This document shows, piece by piece, positions 40,847 to 52,422 of a DNA stretch of 64,000 nucleotides. How positions within the stretch are numbered: position 1 is the stretch's first letter; every line of letters begins with the position of its first letter. Source of the DNA: Alitta virens (Eukaryota > Annelida > Polychaeta > Phyllodocida > Nereididae). The DNA is taken from assembly GCA_932294295.1 (NCBI GenBank), contig OW028573.1, forward strand, positions 3,048,001-3,112,000. The letters run 5' to 3'. Both the position numbers and the translations under genes were made by a program. The notes under the pieces are model-generated. The model ran no database searches. It saw only the letters and a program-made list of their open reading frames with translations, and was not told the origin of the DNA.

Positions 40847-43800
40847 TAATGGGATTACTGTTGCATAGAGCGTTCGCCCTACGCACAATGAACATGATGT
40901 TTTTCAATTAACCAGATATTCGTGGAATGGGACGAGCTCTACATATCCCTTGGACCGAGTGATCCTAAATTTCTATGGTTGCCTTGATGCTAAATGAGGT
41001 CGGTCAGCATGTGTGTGTAGTCTAGGATAATCTGAGTGACCACAGAGTGACCAGTGGACAATCTTTGTCCTTGTCGATGGTGGCACAAGATGGATAATGT
41101 GTGTTGGTGATACTTGGTGACATTAACCGCGGTTGGTGACAGCTGTCAAGGCACACAGTATGACAGTAGCAACATCTTTGTTATTGACAGATGCCACGTG
41201 CATTCTTAAGAGCTTCCCTTAATGTGTTGTGTCAAATGGCATTCTCCCCATACTCTCTTAATTGCCATTTAAGGATTAATGTGCACGAGTTCAACATGAA
41301 CATGGAGTCACTTGAACACGTTGGGGACTAAATATTTGGATAGGGCACAGCTTGCGCATTGTTTTCATTGGTAATATTTTTTGTGAAGATCCTTCATCGA
41401 TCTGTGGTGTCTTGACATGTCCTGTATATCCGAGCCTTTATGAGGTTTCTGAGGTGTGTTTATTAGCATTATATCTTAGGAAACTGTTTATGGTTTGCTT
41501 GTGTCTCGAAGTAACATTAAGTATGTGGGTATACCAGCACTGATCAAGAAACTTCCAACTTTCTTGGCGTAAAGAAAGAGCTATGCCAAACAGCTTGTGA
41601 ATGTGTACAAATTAACTGGTAAAGTTATATTTTAAGTGGGTCGTTTTCATAACTTGGCAACTTACCATTGGACATTTGTTACAACTGGGAATACTATGAT
41701 GCAGTGTAGAACTCTTTGTTGTAAAAAGGTCATTGGCTGGCCTGTGATTTTCATCAGAATAACAACTTGTATGGCGATTTTTAACCTGAGATTATGTTCA
41801 GAGTGCCAAACTTGTATGGGCACTTATATTTAACCGGTTTACCTTAGCAAAAAGCCTTGTTATGTAGGGCTTGTGATTTTCATCAATGGTAGCCAGCCAG
41901 GAAGCAGCTGACTTTCGTGAGTTACGATGGTTCATTTCAATTAACACACTGGTCAGTGTCCTGCATATGCCAGGAAATGTGATCTATTAAGTTTTATTGT
42001 TTCATATCTACACCAGAGAACGTAAAACCTTCGCTGAAATGAGCCGTATAAACCAGTTCATGCTTGCCATGACTTAATTACCTGATTGTTTCATAGTGAA
42101 GGACCATTAATTGAAAGGAACCTGACACCAGCTCCTTTGTCGTATTTTCGAACGTTGCACTGTGGATGATACCTTGAGAACAGTTAAAATACAACTGTGT
42201 TCTATTATAGCATTAACCTGCTTTGATAATAAATGTTGATCAGCGTGATGCCGTTGATACGATACTGGCCATTTTTTATATTTGGTACAATAAATGCTAA
42301 CTACATAGCTACTCCATATATGAGCTCTAATGGAGGTTATCCTTCTGTAAGTTGGTCTGGCAACTGATGATTTTGTTTTTGAATTTGTTATCATAATACA
42401 CTCTTGCCAGGATGGTGCCTCCAGCAGGTGAGAGTCGCAGAGAATTTCATTTTCTGCCTTTTCAAGTTCACTGCTATTACAAAATATGCATCGAAAATCA
42501 ATGAAGTCTTATAATGACCTTTTATTGTGGCTTGGTCAGGGTTGTTTTGAGTCAGTCGCCCATATCCCTGACCTGGTCGCCACCATCTTGAGATGCTTAT
42601 GCACAGAGAAATCCAACTGTATAGGTCTTTATAAGAACGATATAATAGATTTATTTGGCCCAGCCATTTATTATTTTTATCGATTGAATTTTGGGTTATG
42701 TATCATCATGTTATTTGTAAGGGAAATGAATAGAAGAGTCTGGCAATGTGGTTAGGGGACAAAGGACCAGTCTCAAGTTGAGTTACAGTTCAATCTACCA
42801 GAAACAGCAAAACCTTCACTGAAGGCTAAATGTTCTGAAAAGTGATGGACATTACAAAAGACCAAGGACAAGGACAAGTCCAGCAACAGCGTTGATTGAA
42901 CAAGTATTATGTGTAGTCTTGATTTGTACAATGAATCCGATAATTTTTGTGAAATAAAGTTAGAGCTTTAACATCTAGAATTAATTTACTAAAGATTAAC
43001 ATCAATTAATTTTATAGAAAGGCTAATTATATAGGCTGTAAATTAGCTGTGGCCTCAGGCATTTTAAGAAGTCTTGCTCTGATGTAGAAACTGATGAATA
43101 GGTCTAGTTGACAGGCGTTCTTCCCCAGATGACCTTACTCATCCAAAAATAATGAAGGGCACTGCAAAAGAAGAGAATGGCTAAAACATTGCTCACGTTA
43201 TGGTCTCTATGCATGAATATATTTCAGTGAATTAGGCATTGGTCCCTGAGTGCTCCTTCTGGTCTGACAATGCATATTAAACACGAAAAGTCAGCCTTTT
43301 AATCCTGTCTAAAATGTGCCAGGGGCAGTTGCCCTCTGCCAGGTTTTGGCCATTATTAACAATGAAGCTTATTGCAAGGTTTGTGTTATGTAACTTAAAC
43401 CTAATATATTAAATATCTTCGTCATGGTATGTTAATCAGGGCAGCTTGATTCTCAGGGATAATCAAAGGTGCAAAATCACCATAATAACAGAAATTCTGA
43501 AGATTAGTGTCAGTAGTGGTAGGAAGTTTGAGAAAATGCTGAATATTTCTTTGATAGGATACACTGAAAAAGTGTGATGCCGGCCTCAAATACGGCAGTC
43601 TGCTGTGAGGCAGCATTCATGGAACGAGGGACATTTATATCTGAACTGAGAGGGAATGGAATGTTAGGATGCCTTAAAACGCCCTTTAACATCACTTGTG
43701 AGTCCTGAGTCTCACACCTATCAGTTTAGATTCTGGTACATATGTAATCATGTTTGGTCCCCTGGCTATATCTACATTGACTTTTTTTCAGCTTTGCTTT

Positions 43801-44316
43801 CGCAATACTATGCAACTCACCACAAATTGTTTTTTTTTATTTCTTAAACTTTCTAAAGTATATTGTATTATATAAGTCAGTAGTGCAATGTCTGCTAAGT
43901 ATTGAAAAAAATTAAAGAAAAAGAGCTGGGCTAGTATAATGCACCCAAGTGGACTGAGACTGAACTATTATGTTTTAATTTACTTCCCCTGGTCAGGAAT
44001 ACATATTTCCTCGAATTCTTGTAAATAACTATATGATGATGAAAACAGTTGAACTTTAACATTTCCTGAAGAAATAACATGTATTGGCACATGTAACTGC
44101 ACTTGCCAGTCTTTGTTGTGTGTCCATCCTAACTAGTTGTCAATAATGGCAAAACAGCTGTATGAACCGAGTTGTCGAGACAGAATATTCCAAGAATTTA
44201 GCATTTTTGACTGATTTCGTGAAGAAAAAGTATTTCAAGGCTGAAAAAAGGATTTTTAGTTTCTTGGTCTTTTTTTTACATAGGCCTTTATGTCATTGAG
44301 AAGCACAAAAAAGATA
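40847..44316. other. Intergenic spacer between genes A and B, left part
   Basis: AT-rich. Scattered open frames of 60-95 codons lack recognisable domains and splice context. Nothing supportable seen. Confidence 0.5.
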
Positions 44317-44410
44317 TGTTACCAAAAAGTCAAATCCCAACCTTCTAACCTAAAGAAACTTAAGTTGACTTTCTAACCTAAAGAAACTTAATTTTGACTT
44401 TTTGGTAACA
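44317..44410. repeat. Perfect 18-bp inverted repeat
   Basis: TGTTACCAAAAAGTCAAA at 44317-44334 is exactly complementary to 44393-44410. The loop contains a repeated ttctaacctaaagaaactta. It looks like a hairpin or a MITE relic. Confidence 0.8.
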
Positions 44411-45008
44411 GATCTAAAATTTTGTGTACAAATTAAGTTGATGTTTCCTATCTTTGCAATGATAATTTTTTGCCATTCCCAGAGCTGTTTTCATCAGCCA
44501 GAAGGTTGGGCTTTGACTTGTCGCAAAAATTTCAGTCCATTTTGTGCTGATTCGTATATGTTAATGGCAAAGTATGTCCCCCCCCCCCCCCCCTAAAACA
44601 AAGTGGACATCTATTTGAGTACAAGTGGCTTTGCCCATATCTTTTGCCCAGGTGTGTCGACTAGACAGTGAATTCCAACTCTATCAATCTTTCAATTCCA
44701 GCTTTTATTGATCCTAGCTTTGCATGAAATGCTCAGAATTCTGACATATTAAATATATGCGTTCCTTTATAATTGTACAATATACATCAAAACTATCTTA
44801 GAAGTCTCTGGGAATTTATAACTGATGTCAATATCCCAAGGTTTTGTGAACCCTATGTTTTCAAAGCACCTTAATTGGTATGTGTTCCAAATAAGGTTCT
44901 GCATTAGTGACAGACCAAGAGACTTTATTACATGATGTGGGTGCTCAGCAGTAGCTTACCTTCTTAAAGTGAATACGGGGCGAGAGTGATGTAATATTAT
45001 GGCTTGTT

Positions 45009-45118
45009 GGTGAGTAGATTAGGACTTTACGTCCAGTATTTCTGTACCTGATGGGCTAATTAGAACAGGTAGGGACCATGGCAATAAAATGATGGATGAA
45101 GCAGCCATCCGACTTTGG
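45009..45118 (-). mobile_element. 5'-truncated tRNA-derived SINE
   Basis: Minus-strand reading matches the non-tRNA body and tail of the SINE at 45372 (ttgccatggtccctacctgt, ctaattagcccatcaggt, gacgtaaag). The tRNA-like head is missing. Confidence 0.8.
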
Positions 45119-45357
45119 ACTATTATTGCTGGTGAATGTTTAACAATTCTTGAATATTGTTTCCAGCATTCATGACACTTCCCCAATGTGTTGTTTGTTT
45201 TGATGTTGGGATTTCTCATTTTGTTTTAATGGGTATTAGGTTGAATTGATCATGTCTTGAGATTATTCACAACTCGAGCTTCGTAAATTATTTACTGATT
45301 TAATTAATGTAAAATATTACAAAATAAATGCCACTTTTCTAACGTGTACCAGTCATT

Positions 45358-45571
45358 ATGACCATAAGTGGAGGGCGGGGGCCTAGCTCAGAGGTAGTGC
45401 TCTGGGCTTCCAACCGCTGGGTCCCGGGTTAAATTCCCGGTCGAGCCTAAGTTGGATGGCCGTTTCATCCTTCGTCTCATTGCCATGGTCTCTGCCTGTC
45501 CTAATTAGCCCAACTGGTGCAGAAATACAGGACGTAAAGCCCTAATCACACACACACATGACCATAAGTGG
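45358..45571 (+). mobile_element. Full-length tRNA-derived SINE with target-site duplication
   Basis: The 14-bp duplication ATGACCATAAGTGG flanks the element at 45358-45371 and 45558-45571. The body of about 186 bp has an A box (TAGCTCAGAGGTAG) and a B box (GGGTTAAATTCCC, one base off GGTTCAATTCCC). A unique body follows, then a conserved segment ending ggacgtaaagccctaat and a short CA tail. RNA polymerase III transcription is inferred from the boxes. No encoded protein. Confidence 0.92.
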
Positions 45572-45637
45572 GCTTGATATTGCTATTAGTAAAAAATCAC
45601 AATAATGTAACAAGAAGTAGTTTAATTAACGACATTA

Positions 45638-45643
45638 TTTATT
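45638..45643 (-). terminator. Candidate polyadenylation signal of gene B
   Basis: AATAAA on the minus strand, about 670 bases past the stop codon. Distance is long, so assignment is tentative. Confidence 0.3.
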
Positions 45644-46308
45644 GCGTCAAGCAAGAACAACAAGAAGTATGTACAAGAGATTGATCGAAACATCTGCGCG
45701 AAATCGAAACCCGAAGTTCCTCTTCTAATTAATGTGCATATAGATGAGAATGAAGGCCTGCAAAGAAAACAAGAAATTAAAAATATTGATAATCATCTTA
45801 AAATCTTTGCGAGTTGTTAATTGATCCATTGATCCAAAGAAATGCATGTGTGATCAATTAACAGTGGGATGCAGCTTTAGCTAAGGCTAACTTAAGACAA
45901 CCTTATCATTAAGAGAGACTTGACCTCCTCACCAATAGAACTTTTGGACCAAACTATTCTTACCATTGTGTATTACTTCTCTGTGAAGACCACTTCGCCA
46001 TTATACAGTAACAGTTGCACTAAAGGTGGTTGAAATGGTGAGGTTCCATTAGCTTCTTAAATACGATTTAACTAAAGGGACTTAAATGGTTGGATACGTA
46101 AGTGGATCGTTCTGGAGTGGAAATTAGTTCTGCGTCTATGTTATTATTATTATTTTTTTGGAATAAAAATTATCAGTATCTCTTGGAATTGGTGTTATGA
46201 CATTTGTCTGTCTTACTCGAATGAGCCATCCTGCTACAATAAACGATTTTTGATGACTTACTTGAAATAGTGATTTACCTTTAGATCAACCTATAAATTA
46301 GAAAGTGG

Positions 46309-47283
46309 CTAGTAGGCACCGTTGTAGCCCTGGTCCACAAGGTTGACATCGCAGAAGTCGGAGTGGGAGTAGTACTTTCCATCGACCAGTTTGCTAGCGC
46401 CTGAGCTACGAGAACCAGGGGCACATCGCTGGACAAAGGCATTTCCGTTGGAGCAGATGACGAAGCTATCGGCGTCCCTCAAGTAGAAGCCATCGGCGAC
46501 ACACTTTTCTGCAAAAGGAGTTAGACAAAGACCTTAAGTGGGAGCTATTAATGTATAAATCATTGTCAGGATGGTCAATATTTTTTTTCAGCGGATTTAC
46601 AGCAAAATTCGTAGAGAAACGTGTTAACATAGAACGCCATGTGAATCCAGGCCAGCTGTTGACTGTGGGACTCCCTTAAGTTAGCAAATAGAAGACTGCG
46701 ATCCACTGGTGTTTTGTTTCCAATTACATGAATTTCGCTGTAGTTCTGGTTGCACAGGCTAATTTCTTTGCATTATTAGCTAATTTTCATTGCTATACAT
46801 TTGCATTTTTGGGGTTGTTTCAGATTCAGTCTCGCCTTAGCCATTGTTACTACAGATAGACTGATAGTTAAGTACTGAATATATAGTAAGGTGACTAAAA
46901 ATAAACTTTTAAAAGTATTAGAGTTTTAGAGATTGCTAAATTTGATGAAATGCTGCATCACAATACTGACCTTTGTATTCTCCCAAGAACTCGTATCTTG
47001 CCACTTGGTAGTAAGGGACAGCAGCTGCTGCTCCTCCATAAGGATGGTAACCATAGCCATAGGGGTAGCCATAGTAACCATAGGGATAGCCACCATAGGC
47101 ACCGTAGCCCCCGTAGCCCCCGTAGCCGCCATAGCCGCCATAGTAAGGATATCCGTAGTAAGGGAGTCCTGCGTTTCCATAGGGATAGGCCAATCCTTTG
47201 TGAACTGGATCAGCAGCTTCAGGAAAATCCTCAGCTGAGGCAAAAACGCACAAGGCGACGAGGACCAGGGCCACAGACTTCAT
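46309..47283 (-). CDS. Secreted Gly/Tyr-rich protein with C-terminal 4-Cys domain, cluster gene B
   Basis: Coding exons 47283-46971 and 46508-46309 give 170 residues. A signal peptide (about 1-17, MKSVALVLVALCVFASA) is followed by a strongly Gly/Tyr-rich segment with tandem GGY units and PYGY blocks, then an AAAA stretch. Exon 2 enters in phase 1 two codons before the first Cys. It carries DGFY, CSNGN, CAPGS and CDVNLVD with the same C-x15-C-x9-C-x23-C spacing. GGY repeats are known from structural and cross-linkable extracellular proteins such as cuticle, byssus and shell matrix. A similar material role here is inference. A TATA box lies 50 bases upstream, and TTTATT on the plus strand at 45638-45643 may mark its polyadenylation signal. 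Confidence 0.87.
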
Positions 47284-47332
47284 TGTGTAATCCTTGAAGA
47301 GCACAAACTGACCACTGTCCACTCCGGGGTGC

Positions 47333-47340
47333 CTTATATA
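47333..47340 (-). promoter_or_regulatory. TATA box of gene B
   Basis: Minus-strand TATATAAG, followed by GGAGTGGACAGTGGTCAGT with the TCAGT about 30 bases downstream, as in genes A and D. Confidence 0.8.
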
Positions 47341-48149
47341 CGGCCATTGGCGTGGTCATTCTGTTACCCTGTTCCGAATTTTTTGGTGATCTTGCCAATG
47401 TGCAAGGTGAGACAGCTGGTGCATGGCATGATACATGTGCAGGAACACATATCAGAGGAATAGAAGACCAGCTGTTGTCAGATGAGACTACATTCCTGCA
47501 CCCTTGTCATGGCACCATCCCCTGCCAGGTGGGACCACACAGGTGCTGGTGGGCACCTGAAGTAGTCACTGGTCACCTCAACAAGGTCCTTGACCCGTCC
47601 CTCGACTGTCCTTCTATTGCGCTAATCATGCATCTTTCTCATTCATATTTCCCCTAAGGGACACTAGACGTGATAACTGACATTTCTTGTATTGTCTCTG
47701 CCTCTTTAAACAAGAGTAAAATATACTGACGAATGTCTTGTTCTTTTGGACCTTTGGGAAACAACTAGTTTATCTCTCTAACCTTGATTTGTCACAACCT
47801 TGGATATCAAAGGTTACACCATGCGTTTATAGAAAGATACCTTTGGAGTATGGTAACTATATTGTTAAATTTGGTGGGAATGGTGAACCAACAAAACTTG
47901 AACCATTATGGAGCATGTTCTGCTGGAATTTCGAATGAAACTAATTATACATTTATCTCTTACTTTTTAACCCTCAGTGAACAAAGTTCAAAGAGGGTTA
48001 TTATTATCACTTGGAAAAATTCATGTCCGACTGTGGGCGGGAAGGTGGGTAGGCATGACAATTTAATTTCTTAGACTGACAAATTGACTGACAACTATAT
48101 TTTACAACATTTGGAAAAAATATAAAATTAATATATGTTTCTGGAGCAG

Positions 48150-48665
48150 AACTCACGCACCTACAACTTCTTCAGAATATGTCTAAAATAGTGTAGTTGT
48201 TTCTTTTGGGGGTCTCATGCCCATAAAAAATATGGGATTTGCCCAGATATGAAATTTTCTAAACACTATTAATAGCACATAAGTGAAATTTGGCAAATAA
48301 CATATCTAAATTATAATTCTTTCACTTTATGAGATCCATATATTTCTCTTTTCATGCAAAGGAAAATCTGGAAAAATGCTAAAAGTTGTGTTAAATTGTA
48401 TTTTCGGAGCAGAACTCTAGCACTATGCGCTTACGCGCTTACTGTAATGAGATATCCTACAGTTCTAGTTTATATCACTTAGTTGTGCCTTTTAATAGTC
48501 TCATTGATATATCTCTGCAATTTTTTACAAAATAAGGTAAAAATGATGAAAAATGTGTTCCTGGAGCATGGACAGGTTTAAGATATTATGTCTAAAACAG
48601 TGTAGTTGTACCTTTTGGGGGTTTCGTGGCCATAGATAATATGTAATATTCATAATTGATGGAAA
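48150..48665 (+). repeat. Diverged direct repeat, about 410-bp period
   Basis: Near 48180-48240 and again near 48590-48650 the order atgtctaaaa(t/c)agtgtagttgt, then cttttgggggt, then gcccata or ggccata recurs. A related ggagcagaactc word lies at 48145 and 48408. Confidence 0.6.
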
Positions 48666-50498
48666 ATATGAAAAATTCTTGATTTTTCAAATAACATATA
48701 TTAATTGTAGTACTTTCTATTTGTAAACTTATAATGCTGAAAATTGTTTTATCTCTTACATTTCGCTAACTTTATTCATATTAATTATATCGCGTAGGAA
48801 TGTCTCCTGACCACCCATTTTTTGTTTTTATACTTCAAATAATTGTACTTAGGTCAAATAAACTACCAAACTACCACTAACTAGTCACATGCTATGATTT
48901 AAAATGAAAGCCATAAAAAATTGGTAGGGAAAGGTGGGGCAAAAAGGGGTCACGCGTAAAATGGGGTAGTGAAAATTCTCTCTTTTTTTTAAAATTTTTT
49001 TTTTTTAGTATCTTTGGAAGATGCAGACGCTTTGTGGAAGTATGCCATGGAAAAATTAATTTCCCAATTTTCTTAAAATATTTAACTTGTATGGCATTTG
49101 TAATTAATAGCCTATTGAAGGTTATTCATTAATGTATGGTATTCACTCTGGTACAACAGCTTATTTTCATTAAAACATTGGACATAATTTGTTATTATTG
49201 ATACATTTCATGAATTTACAGGAAAGAGTTGAATGCTTCCCTATTGGTTTGGAATTTGTTTAGCATTGTCATATTGTGAGTTATATTGTGAATTCCTTGG
49301 ATGGAACAAGAACAACATGCAAAAAGATAATATCATATCTAGGTGCTCAAGTACAATAAATGTAGTTGAGCACCTCAACATTATGTTATCCTCTGTATGT
49401 TGTTCTTGTTGACAATAATTATGTGACAAATTTTGTCAGAGAGGTTTCTTGAACAATGTTGATGGTGCTCGTGTACTGAGTGGCCATTTGCTGAGGGTTT
49501 GGTGCCACGCCGCCTTTGTTTTAAATTGTGACCACTCGTAAGTAATCAAAAGCATTTAGCTATCTACACTGTGATTAATGGTGTTTCAGAGTGTTACAAG
49601 ACGTTAATAACTTAGCATGATTCTCTTGGTATACTAGTATTTCTTTTTTAAAGAATATATACCATGCAGTTTTGTTATATTTAGCTCTTGAATTAAACAT
49701 TTAAGTAAAATAAATTGACATGATCATGCTGGTACGTCCTTACAAAACTTGCGATTTCCAAATGCCTACTTTTTGGGCACTTCGTAAATAATTTCAAACA
49801 AATCGCTCACTCCAACTTGTTATTCATTCATGGACAGTTTCCTAAACCCAGCTACCATGAAGTACCAAAATAAACCAAAAACTTACAAGTCAAATATCTC
49901 AAGATTCCCATAATTTTTTTTAATTACTTTTTGCATTAAAATGAAGAGTTCGACCATGCAATTTCACGGTTCGTTGACCGAAAGTTTGTTATAGCTATAC
50001 TTCATGGAAGAGTCTGTTCAAAGAATAGTCAAAATGCACCCAGTGAAACCTCTGAGAGGCCATCTGTGAAGGAGGTTTTTCACAAATACCTGTTGAAGCC
50101 CCCGTACCACAGACTGCCTATTAACAGGAGCTACATCTTCACTGAATGCCGTTCAAATGAGACGTGAATTCGGGGGTACCTCGTACTTGGTGTCTGTGCT
50201 GAGGCAAGTGCATGTGACATGGCGTGGGACCTGACTCTCTCATGGCATAACTCTACCCTCTTGAGAGTGAACTTGCCTTACAGGACTCTGCTGTCGTAAT
50301 TCTATCTACAGCCATTGACAAAATATTTCAATATAGGCCTATATCATGATATACTTTTTGTACAATGTAATGGGTTGTCGATCTGTAATGCAGTTTTTCT
50401 TACAAGATTCACAAACTGACTAATAAAAGCCTTCGCGTAGAAGAATGTTTGTGCAATTTTAATCAAGCCTTATGAATATTAGTACAAGTGGAATTAAA

Positions 50499-50567
50499 TG
50501 AGTAGCTCAGTGGTTAGCGTGTATAGCTTCCCTGGTAGTGAGTTTGGATGCGTGAGTTCAAATCTTA
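50499..50567 (+). mobile_element. tRNA-like fragment
   Basis: Contains A-box-like AGTAGCTCAGTGGTTAG and B-box-like GAGTTCAAATC about 45 bases later. The stems do not pair well, so it is more likely a SINE head than a tRNA gene. Confidence 0.4.
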
Positions 50568-51266
50568 AAGCAAATTAAGGTCGAAAAATTGAGCTCGCTG
50601 TTGAATAGTGTACTAACATTTTGGTAATGCTGTTTTTCATTTTTAACGTTTTTGTATCATTTTAGAGATCACCTGTTAACCTTTTTCTAACATTTCCATA
50701 TTGTATAATTTTGTTAGATCAACTTAATTTAATCTGGCAATATGGAAATGACAGCCCATTTCTTTCTCTTTAGGAAAAGATTACTCATTTCTATTTCAAA
50801 AGAATTTATTTAATAATCACACACAATTGATTATTGTAGGAGTCAGATGATATATGTACAAAATGATAGTAAAAAACTAGAGACTATATTTGGTATGGCG
50901 AGTCAGCATGAAAACCCACATTTTGTAACTGGTTTAAATTTTCTAAATAATTCATGAACCTTAACTTATTGAAATAATAGATTGCTTGCTGCACAATTGA
51001 GATTCCATTGCATGCAGGCAGATGTAATCTGAAGATAAATTACATACAGACTGTTTTTACCACAAGGATGGGTTTTGTATTGTATTGTTGATTCTTCAAA
51101 GATAACTCTTTTGGATTTTATATATATTGGCATTGATGTGGAACAGGTGTGTTCGTGGTTCACTTTGTCTCCAAGCAAACACTCATATAAGATACCTGAC
51201 AAGCATAACTGAGATGGCATCTCCAGTAGAGAAAAATACAAAGATGTTTATGAAGACTGTTGTAAT

Positions 51267-51566
51267 ATGATGGAAAACAGCACAAATGACTTTGTAAGAT
51301 ACTTGGCAAAAAGATTGCATGTGCTTGTGAACACTGTTATTGCATGTAATAGAACTATTACCAAAAGAGAAGATGTCAACGCGACATACCATTTAAATGA
51401 CAATGAGATGGCTGATGTATCGGTCATAAAGGAACTGATTTTTGGACATAACTCTATTTTGTCCAAATTAGAATGCTTCCAAATGATATTATTTATGTTC
51501 ATATTGATATTAATTTTTTTCTGTAACACATTTATTTCTTTATTCATAAGTTGTAACATATCATGA
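51267..51566 (+). CDS. Possible single-exon small membrane protein, unknown family
   Basis: An open frame of 99 codons, with in-frame ATGs at 51267 and 51270. The first 75 residues are polar, with N-glycosylation-type NRT and NAT. The last 22 or so (ILFMFILILIFFC and on) form a clear transmembrane segment near the C-terminus. AATAAA signals at 51593 and 51600 lie just after the stop, as expected for a real 3' end. A short upstream frame (ATG 51214) ends at TGA 51268-51270, overlapping the start. I do not recognise the family. Chance is not excluded: an antisense frame is open too and the gene is short. Confidence 0.3.
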   Translation: MMENSTNDFVRYLAKRLHVLVNTVIACNRTITKREDVNATYHLNDNEMADVSVIKELIFGHNSILSKLECFQMILFMFILILIFFCNTFISLFISCNIS

Positions 51567-51592
51567 TATGTAATTCTGTCAATTTAGACATG

Positions 51593-51605
51593 AATAAAAA
51601 ATAAA
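51593..51605 (+). terminator. Tandem polyadenylation signals after the small membrane ORF
   Basis: Two AATAAA hexamers within 13 bases, about 30 bases after the stop at 51566. Confidence 0.35.
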
Positions 51606-52009
51606 GATTTATAAGCAATGAAACGAAATTACCAAATTCATAATCGATTATCAGATTTTTACACAGCTTCTCTGAGGCTTCTTTGCGGCTCGTTTTTTCT
51701 TTTTTTTAACTTTAATTGCTTGCATACATAAAATAAGATTTGTGAACGCCCAGTTAACCTCCGTACTCTCTCCACGAAGGTCCGCGACCATTTTTAGCCA
51801 ATTAGATTATCAGAGGCTCTCTGCAGGGCCCCAGAGTCTCGATTCCTGATTTTTCAAGTCATTTTTGAGTGGCTGACTGCCTCTTATTACTATGTCAAAG
51901 GCCTGCGGTGGGGGTCACCACTCTAAACACCGTCAGGTTGTCCTTGTTTTTGTTAACTGTAATATAGTTGTGCAAACCGTTACGAATATACGGATGCACT
52001 GGTGCTTTA

Positions 52010-52235
52010 TGCCCATCAAATTGAACTGGCTACTCAAAATTGGATCTAAAAATACATGTTTATAATATATTAGATTAATTTCTTACATTTGCCAGTGTCT
52101 ACACTTTTCTAGTGATAAATGTAAGCCGACTATTAGCTTTAGAAGTGGACAGAAGCTGCTAGCTTTAGCATGTTTAGACAAGGGTTCGCTACAGCCGTCT
52201 AGAGTCCACCATTTGTATTAACTAACTGTAAGGAA
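52010..52235 (+). repeat. Dispersed repeat copy, partner of 33280-33590
   Basis: Shares the order ttgaac..ggctactcaaaa, tttcttacatttgccagtgt, gataaatgtaagccgactat, gctttagcatgtttaga and cgctacagccgtctagagtc with the ALDH9A1 intron copy. Confidence 0.6.
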
Positions 52236-52286
52236 AACAATGCAACTCTGTAGTAATAGTAGTAGGCATTTTACAGATAGTATTAA

Positions 52287-52292
52287 TTTATT
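52287..52292 (-). terminator. Candidate polyadenylation signal of gene C
   Basis: AATAAA on the minus strand about 130 bases past the stop codon. Confidence 0.45.
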
Positions 52293-52422
52293 TGGTGCAA
52301 ACAGCTTTCATGATGACAATTACGCTTACACAATGTTATCACAGTGAATTCATGCCAAGTCATAAGTTATACATGCTGAATTTGAAGTCTTTTGGGTGTT
52401 AGTACAATTAATTATCAGATGT

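Larger units (their letters stand above)
47345..51180. other. Intergenic spacer between genes B and C
   Basis: No supportable gene. It holds a diverged direct repeat (48150-48660) and a tRNA-like fragment (50499-50567). The rest is AT-rich. Confidence 0.5.

Noticed and set aside
45372..45450. Genuine tRNA gene
   Set aside because: A and B boxes are present but the acceptor stem does not pair, and the element continues into a SINE body with target duplication.
46950..47297. His/Ser/Arg-rich plus-strand open frame
   Set aside because: Antisense shadow of the GGY repeats in gene B.
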